Assembly: GCF_001949145.1 (NCBI RefSeq)
Contig: NW_019091535.1
Coordinates: forward strand, 774,839 to 813,091
Origin: Acanthaster planci
Taxonomy: Eukaryota; Echinodermata; Asteroidea; Valvatida; Acanthasteridae
Reading direction: 5' to 3'
DNA length: 38,253 nucleotides
Positions 30,179 to 38,253 of this stretch are shown here, in pieces. Made by a program: the position numbers and the translations under genes. A model generated the notes under the pieces. The model saw nothing but the letters and a program-made list of their open reading frames with translations. It was not told the origin of the DNA and made no database searches. How positions within the stretch are numbered: position 1 is the stretch's first letter; every line of letters begins with the position of its first letter.

Positions 30179-31562
30179 CAAGTTTTTAGTCTTGAGTGAT
30201 CCGTGAGAATTACAACCAACATACAGACATACTGATTCTTGAAATCATTGCTGATTGGACCACGGAAAAAAAGGAAAATTTGTCCTAGCACACTAAGATA
30301 GCCTCATCACAATCAAGCCCAGTGCTGTCCTGGGCCAGCATTGGATGCAATGCCCCTTTCTCAGGTAAATTTGGCACCCCTGTCTTTGTGGGCATTTTTC
30401 ATAGGAAGTTTGAGAAAGTGACTCTAATCCATGCTTTGCAATAGACACTGACACATTCATCCTTGTTGAGTGAAAATGAAACACTAAGCCCAGGAAAATT
30501 AACACTTCTCAGGTCGTTCAGCCTTGGACTCAGTCGAAACACTGCCAACATCTTGGATGTACTGGATTTCTGGTAGGTTTGATGTAGATAAACTCGGTAG
30601 TAGTTTTCGAAAGATCTTTGGTCATTTTATGACAAATCAGTGCATGTGTCATTTATTACTGAGGGAAGTAATGTGGACTCACCTACGACCAAATTTTAGA
30701 CACTTGGGTCAAAAGACCATGGTGTTGGAGATCATCAAAAGTTTGACTTTTGCTTCATAAATCACAACAGGTTAATAGTTTGATGACCTTTGACCCATCT
30801 GTTTGTCCCATTCACACCTAGATGAATTGTGTTTATTCAGATGAATGGTATCCATTCATTATGTGCATTAGATATGGGAACATCCGGGGACCAGTGAATC
30901 TGTTATTCTATCACAGTTATATTTTCAATGTTTGAAACGGGTTCTCAACCGTAATGCAGCTCTTGTTTAAGGTTAAAGAACTAGGTTTTATTTTTTAGGT
31001 TTACAGTTTTGTCAAAAAATATCATTGATGTATAATTGTACAGGTGTTGCTACACTCTTGCCACATAGATTTTTTTTTGATGTTTCTTGTGTTTTCAAAG
31101 TTCTGAAATATTAAAAAATACTATTCATTGAATTTTTAAAGATAAGAGTAAAAGGGGAGGGATCTTGACACTTGATTCCTTCATGTACTCCATTTTTGCT
31201 TTCACCGTTTTGAAATGGCCTTACCTGTCGGAGATAAGGTTCATTGCAAACGTGACCGGAAGATTTCAGGATATTTGTTATTGACTGAGCACATTTTGTC
31301 AACTACTAAAAAAGACGAGGCTATTCGCAGCTCCAAAACCTAAAACTAAATGCCGGGAAAATGATATTATCTTTCTCATGGTTCACGTTCTGATGTGGAA
31401 TTTTCACATGAAACTTTAGGACAAGCAATCATAATGTAAGACATTTAAAATGACATAAATGTCATAAAATGCATCTTTTTCCTGATTTCACTGATCACAC
31501 AAATCTCATATGGCCGAAATGAACTCATAACAACCTTTTTTTCCCAGCCCTGCTAACCTGCT

Positions 31563-31587
31563 GGCTCCGCCCCTCCCCTGTATTTCC
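31563..31587 (+). promoter_or_regulatory. GC-rich motif (unit 3 copy)
   Basis: GGCTCCGCCCCTCCCCTGTA followed by ATTTCCAC; the GC part is the best match of the three units to an Sp/KLF box while the octamer is lost. Confidence 0.3.
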
Positions 31588-33518
31588 ACAAGTACCCTGC
31601 ATTTATTGACATTGTTCTGCTTAGCCTCTAAATACATTCTATCTTAAGCCAAAAAAGTGTTTGTGTATTCGTTTTTCAACTGTGATTACATAAATATCTG
31701 CCTTAAAGCTGCTACTCCATTTCCACTGTTTTGTCTTCATACGTACACTCTGCTTGATGGTGACGATGGCATTGACATGTCCAAGATCGGACCATACATG
31801 TCTCTCATGTGTATAGTTTGTGTAAAAAGCAAGTTGAGTAGTAGTTTTCCGAAGTTGTCTGTACCTCAAATGCAGTAAGCTTTGCTTTATTAATGAGCTG
31901 CCATTGTGCACGAAAATGTAGTAATGCGATGTAAATTTAGCCATTCAAGAGTGCTTGGATCTTTGTTAAATATGTGACACGATTTGTCACAAATCCCCTT
32001 AAACCAGGGTTGGTGGTGTTAGCTAGATTGTCTTGTTATATCTTGACCACAACCTTGTAATTAAGGCACTGGAACAAAACAATGACTGCAGATTTGCTTT
32101 TGGTACAGAATTTCGTTATATGAGTGAGTGTGGTGTACATTGAGAGCGGACTGAATTGGTGTGGCCTGGATATCAGGAGTGGGGGTGTTTGTTTTTCCTG
32201 GTCCAAAGCCTCAGAATTGTGGCAATCTCCTTCCCAGGTTTGTTGACAAAATGGGTGCTGCATTTGGGTTGGTGCAACGAAATGTGAAGCCATGTTGTAC
32301 ATGTGTACATGTACGGTGTATGCTTTGGCATGTTGGTTTATTATTTTTAAGAGGTCATTTTGTATCCATTAAATGTTGGTTTTCATGACGTCTTGCCTAC
32401 CCTGACCTATCCCGAGCAATTTTTGTCAACCATTTTAAATCTAATTTTGAAAAGTGATTTTTGAATGTTTTCATTGTAAAAAAGTGTTAATTTATTCATG
32501 ACAATTTCTAACTTTTGTTTGTCCGTTGGCATACATCTGTCAAAATATGTGTACTTGTTTTCATTTAAAGTTTTATTTTTATAGTATAAATTATATGGAT
32601 AAGTGACTTTTATGTTTTAATTGTAAAAAATGATGTTAATTTATTCATGAGAGTTTCTGACATTTTCTTTGTCCATTTGCATATATCTGCCAAAATATAA
32701 ATGACCTCTTTTTCATAAACTATTGTCTTAATTAACAGTAAACGTGTATTGTATCTATGATTCACACTGTACTTCAATAAAGTGATTGCATTCCATTATT
32801 GCAAACATTTAGAGAGAATTCGGTTATCATCTCAAAGTCAGGTGTCAGACCTCAGACTGGAAGATTATCAGGAATTTTAAAATAATTTATACTGCAATTC
32901 CAAGTTTCTAAGGTAACTCTTTGCAGCCATTTTGACACCAATTTTGCGACAACTGAACCTACAGTTCTTACACGGCGCGCATTTTGCCGAGACGGGTCAG
33001 CCAGAAATGTAGACTTTTTCCACTGCGGTTGCTCAGTGCACGCGGGCTGGCACGGTCATGTAGACCGTTTTAAAAAAAATCAAGCAAGGCATGGCTGCGA
33101 GCGATCCCCCCCCCCACCTGCGCTGTGAGATGGGTCAAAAATGACCCGGCTCTTTTAGGGTTAAGATTACAGGATTTCGGAACGGGGCATAGAGATTTAT
33201 CTATACTCGTCTGAGTCACTGAATTTCTAATCGCTTTCAGACTTATTTCGCTCACAGGCCGTTTTCAGTATCTTCTCAATTCTAAACTTGCAGCGTACAG
33301 ATCGATGTCAATGTCCTCAAAAGTAACGTGGCCGATAAACGTCACCCGAACGTTACATTCTGGCTCACGTCCATACGGTCTGCCTGTCCATGAAATCATT
33401 TTGTTGACTTCCTCCACTTTCCGTAGAGAGTTGACCAACTGGCACACACTGACCTTAGACTGAATGCTCCGAGATATTTGCATTAACAGAAACCTTTCTT
33501 TCTTTTTATACAATACAG

Positions 33519-33704
33519 GAGAATGTGGAGATATCAGCTAAGAACGAAGACGACACGGAAGTACAGCTACTACGATGGCGGTGGACAGGACGCCTCCTGC
33601 CGCCGGTTTGGCCACTGTCCTGGTCTGGGTTGGATTCACGGTGTTGGCCCAGCCGTTCACGATAGCATCCCGGGCCCCTTCCAGGGATGGTGCCCATTCA
33701 GTCG
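33519..33704 (+). CDS. exon-like block, open in this copy (unit 4); function unknown
   Basis: Acceptor atacaatacag and donor TCG|GTAAGT flank an open frame of about 60 codons with a Met at 33523. The peptide is rich in Gly, Pro, Trp, Arg and contains YYDGGGQDASCRRFGHC and GLGWIHGVGPAVHD. The copy at 13486-13687 keeps both splice sites and the frame of the last two thirds through cancelling indels. Against coding: the reverse strand is also open, no partner exon is identified, and the unit 2 copy has an upstream frameshift. It may be an alternative upstream exon of these genes, a remnant of another gene, or a repeat. Confidence 0.3.
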
Positions 33705-35225
33705 GTAAGTAGGTGGGTAGTCCGACCCAAAGAAAGTACGAAGAGCTAGTCTAGGGTCAGTGAGAAAAAGTTTAATAAAATGGTGTCGCGCTCCAAATAT
33801 GGCGGCAACTTCCTCGCAGTAAGGGACTGTATGGCAATGTAAAGAAGTAAACAAGTTTAGGATGTTTTGTGTCGTTATTTTAAAGTAGAATATTGAATGA
33901 CAAAACCAAGGCTTAATAATCGTTTCTCAATGTCAACTCTTCGATGACTCACTATAAGGTTAGATTAAGGTCTGGGAATAATCCCAAGGCAGAGGATCAG
34001 CACATTGGGCCAATCACAGTGTGGCTTTCATCTGTGGGTTACTGGAAAACAAGTAGGTAAGATATGAGCAGTACGTGCTGTATTTGGTCAAGCTGTCATA
34101 CGGCTGACGGATTGAGAGTATACTCGGTTCCATTCTTGTCGCGCTAATTCCATTATCGCGGTGTCAGAAACTTTGAATTCTGTGTTGCTAGTGAGTTCCC
34201 GAACGTAAATGGTCAACTAGGTAATCAATAAATTATGGCCTGAGGATTTGTTTCATAAAAAATGTAATTTTTCAGAAATTTCCTTCCCCTCGTCTGTCAT
34301 TACCTACCGTCTGTCCTCGTTTTTCTAACGCCGCCCTTCCCTTGGATATATACTGGGTTCTCATGTGTCATTTCCAAAGTGGCCTAAGGTGTCTACAGAC
34401 ACATAAACTGGGAAAGTATTTTTTGGAGTCAAAATGAGAGCTTCCGCGTTGAGAAACTTTTGATCTGCATTAGGCGCACCCTCAATCTCAATTAGAATAG
34501 AATTTTTCTCTCTTGGGCAAGTAGTGGGGAATGATTACGTCGGCATTATAATTCTCAATTTTTCTTAATTTTAAGAATTTGGCAAGGGATATACAGAATT
34601 TCAACATTATTTTGAATAAAATATTTTAGGTCTGATGAGATGGTTATAACTCCTGGGGAATTAAACTCAGAAAGCAAACATTTTCAATAATTGTTTTAGA
34701 CACAAATAAAAGAATGAGCCCACCAAAAATGAAGTTTGCGAGACCCACATATTTATCATTCCTTCTGAAAACACTAATTTAAGTAATAAGATGAATGTCA
34801 AAATTGTTGCGGCATTGAAATTGGTGTAATGTTCTGGTGAGAAAAAGGAAGTCGTTTGACCCTTGCCGGACGAATAAGCGTATTACGCAGTGAAATTATT
34901 CCCATCTCGTTCTCTCGGCGTGCGGCATCTTTATGGAGGAGACTGGAAAATATGGAGTCACCTACAGGTCAAATTTTACATTATCACAAAATGAGGTTAT
35001 TTTGTGTCCTCTGAAAACAAATGATTTTGTTTATCTATATTTATTCATAACAAAGTGCTTTAAAGGCCATCGTAGAAATCATATCGCGGCCGTGCGATAA
35101 TCCGGTTCTTATTAAGTGTGACGTCACTGTAGTTTAAACCACGCCCACTGCACATACACTTAACACTCCACATGTAGCATGTAGCTAGCTAGCTAGAGCG
35201 TGGACACTGTGGTTTTACAGGACGT

Positions 35226-35284
35226 CATGTAAAACCAACATGGAGACTAATGTATGTTCATTGTCTCCGTTTTGGTTTTACATG
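35226..35284. repeat. hairpin with 22-base arms
   Basis: Arms 35226-35247 and 35263-35284 are complements with three mismatches (CATGTAAAACCAA..GGAGAC) around a 15-base loop. It lies within the inverted part of unit 4. A small foldback element or stem-loop; no copies seen. Confidence 0.65.
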
Positions 35285-36614
35285 GAACACGGAACAGGAT
35301 CTAGGAAGTAACTTAACTCAATAGTGTCTGCGCCGTCCACAGCCACGTGTGTGACGAAGTCAGTTACTATACGCACGAACCCAATACTAGAGACTCCATC
35401 TCGACCTGTACACACGTTGATTTTCTGAGCTGTCGGACAAAGAGCAAAATAAATTGAACCAGAAATTTTTTTTTATGAATCACATTAAAGAGTAAGAGAG
35501 TTTAATAACAACAAGGATAGGATAATTCCGGAAGGTGAGTGATCAATCTTTACTTGCACTGAGAAATGCGGTAACTACTGCGATATTAATATTAACTATA
35601 TAATGATAGAGTAAGATGTGCTTGTGGTGAGGATGGCAAAATGCTCAAGAATTTCTCCATTTTATTGAGGATACAAGGTGAGTAAACCTCCCCATGAGAC
35701 ATCTGACTTAACCAGTAAGGCATGTATGAAATTGTGTTGCGCAAATGGCCGTAAATGTGGCAGAGTACATGTGATTCTACCTCCATGATGCATGTAAGTA
35801 ATTGGCACAAACGAAACAGCCAAAATGTTTATGGGAGTTGGTACATAGCTATGCACGTTTCTACTAGGCCTAGTACATGTTTCGAAGACTGTTCTGGAAG
35901 TCGTCATGTGAATCGTTTTGTGGAGTGATCTGGCTATAGGAGTATAATAGGCATACCGTACATAGATGAAAAAAAATGTAAATTCTTACCATTTTTGGCA
36001 GTAGAAGAAAAGGGCCGGTTCTAATATTTTCTAGCAGAGATTTTGCTATTTAAGTAAAGGCAGGGAATGATGTCCGACAATGCAATGTATGCAGTCAGTA
36101 CTCAGTAGGCCTAACTCCACTAGCAGTTGTTCTAGCAACTTGTTACAGCAGTGGTTTGAAAACGTTACCTTTCAGTGAAAATTGTTGAATTCATTTACAA
36201 TTAGCAGCACCGTGGACAGAGATTTCCCTAGGCTAGCATGGTCCATGTTCATTAACATGAGGAACTAACTGAGAAATGAACCATGGTATGACCAATGGAA
36301 AACTTGTATAATTTATGCAAATTTTATTATTTACATCATTACAGACTACCAATTTGCATGTCCGAGTCATACTGAGTGAGTTTTTTTGTCACAGAAGTTC
36401 TTGCCTATATAATTATATGTTTGACCCAATTGTGCAGGATAGAATCTGAATGTATGTGCCAACGGTGCCCAGGCCAGGAGTGACATATACATGTACTTTC
36501 CATCCTATTTAGCACAGAGACAAGAAGTGTCAATGAAGCATCAAAATTGTAACTTTGAAAGATTTAAAAGAAGTTTTAGCATATTTTTGAGACTCTAATG
36601 GTACTTTTCACTGT

Positions 36615-36765
36615 TAGACAGAAACAGCCGGGGGGGGTGCACGCCTCCCCCATGAAAAATCATCTCCCCCCACTTGCATTTCACGATTATGTATATGCAT
36701 ATTTGCAACATCTAGTCATCCACCCCCCCACTGCTCAGAATCCTGGCAACGCCACTGGAAACAGC
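36615..36765. mobile_element. possible transposon fragment
   Basis: The stretch has a G8 run followed by 'tgcacgcctcccccatg', a C-rich region and ends with 'cctggcaacgccactgg', an arrangement common at ends of repeated elements in invertebrate genomes. No inverted end or coding part could be shown, so this is a weak call. Confidence 0.2.
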
Positions 36766-37434
36766 CAATTTGCTTCCAGATTCTCAAAAAAAAATCTTTT
36801 TTTGGCTATGTGAGGGGCCCGCCATGTTTCCTTTCTTTGCCATCCATGCGAAAAGACAGCGGCCAATCAGGCCACATGAGGAGGCTCGACTTTGTCCCCC
36901 AAAATTCTATGCTCAGCCATTCGATAGATACGATATATTGAATATCATATGTAAATAAAATTTTGCATAAATATGCTTCAATAAATTATTGACGCTTTGT
37001 TGATGCTCCTTGATGCTTGTTGATGCTAAATACTTGTACCATGGCCCTCCTCTCTTCCGGGACAGAGTTCATACTGTACAACCTTATACCAAGCTGTTGC
37101 TGATCTCTTGTCTACAGTCGAATTTAGGATCTGCAATAGCAGTGGTTCATTTATACACATCAGATGTAGGCATACGTGTATGTTTTGACTACACAATGTT
37201 ACATCTGTTGAGGTTTTTTGTCGTCAGTTCTGCCAATTTTTCTGGCTCAATGTGTAGTTACACGTAGTGTTTGCAGATTCGATGGATGCAGTTTTTCTGT
37301 TTTTGACTCATTCTTGGAAATGGTTATTCAGGTTTAAAAAAAATCTGACTTTTCTATTCTTCAAGAGATTGAAGATTGACTCTGTTCTTTTCCAGAGACC
37401 TCCAAATAGAGTTGCCCAGTCAATAATCAGGAGG

Positions 37435-38105
37435 ATGCCTATACACCATGGACACCATCACCACCACCATGGCCCTGCCCATCACCATGGCATTCACCAC
37501 CATGGCATTGGTCACCACCATGGCATTCACCACCATGGCATTGGTCACCACCATGGCATTGGTCACCACCATGGCATTCACCACAGTGGCATTGGTCACC
37601 ACCATGGCATTGGTCACCACAATCACCACCGCAACATCCACCACCATGCCCCTGTGTCAGGCACGGGCCAGGCGGTGGGTGGTCCAATACGAGCCATCAA
37701 TCTGGGTATGTTTGGCCTTTTCTTTCTCACCGGCGGTATCATAATGATGGGAGTTGGCTTCAGCAGCTCCATTGGCTTGGGCATTGTCGGGTGCCTCCTC
37801 TTTGCTGGGGGATTGGCTTTGATGATTACCTGTGGCGTGCTCTGCCGGAAGATCCACAAGCAGCAACAGCAGACTGTCGTTGACCAGGAGGCGGCTGGGG
37901 TGACCACGATGGAGTACAGCCAGCCGGATGCATCACCCATAGTACAGCCCCAGCAGCCAGGAGCACCCCCCATCATTCACCCACAGGGTCCCGGGGCAAC
38001 TATCGTGTATGGACCAGGGGGACAGGTGGCCTACCAACCCCAGGCCCAGCCAGGCTTCCAGCCAGAACCTCAGCAGTATCCAGCAACAATTCCCTATCCA
38101 CAGCC
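37435..38105 (+). CDS. copy 4, main coding exon: expanded-His two-pass membrane protein (gene cut by window end)
   Basis: Exon 37396-38105 after acceptor ttcttttccag; start ATG 37435. It gives 223 residues before the last exon, which lies beyond the window. Residues 4-71 form the longest His head of the family, about 38 His in tandem HHHGIG / HHHGI units coded by repeats of 'caccaccatggcattggt'. Membrane segments at about 88-110 and 114-137, then CRKIHKQQQQ and the shared tail. The repeat DNA is open in other frames too (Thr/Met/Ala-rich on plus, Val/Met/Asn-rich on minus); these are shadows. The exon ends CC|GTAAGT at 38106 as in the other copies, so a PPxY exon is expected within about 0.4-1.3 kb downstream. 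Confidence 0.85.
37438..37647 (+). repeat. in-frame minisatellite coding the His/Gly/Ile repeats
   Basis: Direct repeats built from 'caccatggcattggtcac' and 'caccatggcattcaccac' modules of 15-18 bases, largely identical to each other. Copy 1 and copy 2 have two or three modules, copy 3 almost none. Homogeneous repeats like these change length easily, so this part of copy 4 is probably variable between individuals. Confidence 0.85.
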
Positions 38106-38253
38106 GTAAGTTGCTCTGAGGAACATTCATAGGTTACTCACTCAAAGCATGCCATCGGTGGCCAAGCCCCTACAGCTACAACTAATATCAAGCTAGTCAT
38201 CTGATGCTACTTTCAGAAATTGATAAAAAAATAAGTTGAAGAGTTTCAATTTG
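38106..38253 (+). other. start of intron 2 of copy 4
   Basis: Donor GTAAGTTGCTCTG, then 'aacattcatagg' and 'gccatcggtggccaag', the same order as in the other three introns. The window ends before the acceptor. Confidence 0.8.

Larger units (their letters stand above)
29501..32900 (+). other. 3' flank and spacer of unit 3
   Basis: No gene seen. Shares the blocks listed for unit 1 and the near-identical block with unit 2 (32110-32340). Bases 29936-30178 are an AT-rich inverted-repeat element. Polyadenylation candidate AATAAA at 32776-32781. Confidence 0.55.
32901..37395. other. upstream region of copy 4
   Basis: No certain gene. 33160-33770 aligns with unit 2 (13110-13800). 33960-34140 matches the reverse complement of 7040-7200, and 35100-35390 that of 25318-25505, so parts are inverted relative to other units. 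36225-36290 and 36360-36500 align forward with units 3 and 1. No clear exon 1 block of the type seen in units 1-3 was found on the + strand. A perfect CRE-like TGACGTCA lies at 35119-35126 and a 22-bp hairpin at 35226-35284. The frame open from 37267 into the main exon begins before the acceptor and is not taken as coding there. Confidence 0.5.

Noticed and set aside
1-38253. Complete retrotransposon or viral genes
   Set aside because: No long reverse transcriptase, integrase, capsid or transposase frame was found. Only the decayed LINE end at 15426-15866 and short non-coding elements are supported.

Overview
This is eukaryotic, intron-containing DNA from an animal, most likely a marine invertebrate. 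Evidence: GT-AG exons separated by long AT-rich non-coding DNA, AATAAA signals, many short foldback elements, a decayed non-LTR retrotransposon end, and frequent TACATGTA-type words. An amphioxus-like or other invertebrate deuterostome genome is my best guess, but the genus cannot be proved from this window.

The only convincing genes are four tandem paralogues on the + strand, about 9 to 11.5 kb apart. The main coding exons are at 7848-8479, 16804-17450, 28244-28830 and 37396-38105. Each main exon encodes a short N-terminus made largely of histidine and glycine, two closely spaced membrane segments, a basic 'CRK/CRR' stop-transfer, and a Pro/Gln/Tyr-rich tail. The apparent stop (TAA) ending each long reading frame lies inside a splice donor, GTAAGT. 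In copies 1-3, splicing to a short downstream exon (9477-9600, 18724-18841, 29221-29344) keeps the frame and adds about 40 residues with a PPPTY (PPxY) motif, the usual ligand of WW-domain proteins such as NEDD4-type ubiquitin ligases. Copy 4 runs off the window before its last exon. I do not recognise the family, so function is left open.

Layout. 1-5,770: no gene, apart from a block at 4,890-5,080 also found in unit 3. Unit 1 is roughly 4.9-12.85 kb, unit 2 12.85-22.7 kb, unit 3 22.7-32.9 kb and unit 4 32.9 kb to the end. In units 1-3 a short homologous block lies about 1.7-2.0 kb before the main exon. It carries a CTCF-like AGAGGGCGC core and ends in a GTGAGTAT donor, and is probably a non-coding first exon with its promoter. 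The 3' flanks share a degenerate tRNA-like sequence right after the stop, several conserved non-coding blocks and polyadenylation signals. In unit 4 parts of the upstream region are inverted relative to units 1 and 3.

Between the genes, units differ by insertions: foldback/MITE-like elements at 7.54-7.72, 21.02-21.44, 22.30-22.46, 26.70-26.80 and 27.12-27.31 kb, a LINE 3' end on the minus strand at 15.43-15.87 kb next to a perfect 21-bp hairpin, and a 7 x 33-bp minisatellite at 16.12-16.35 kb. The locus looks like a young, actively rearranging family of possible metal-binding, PPxY-bearing membrane proteins.
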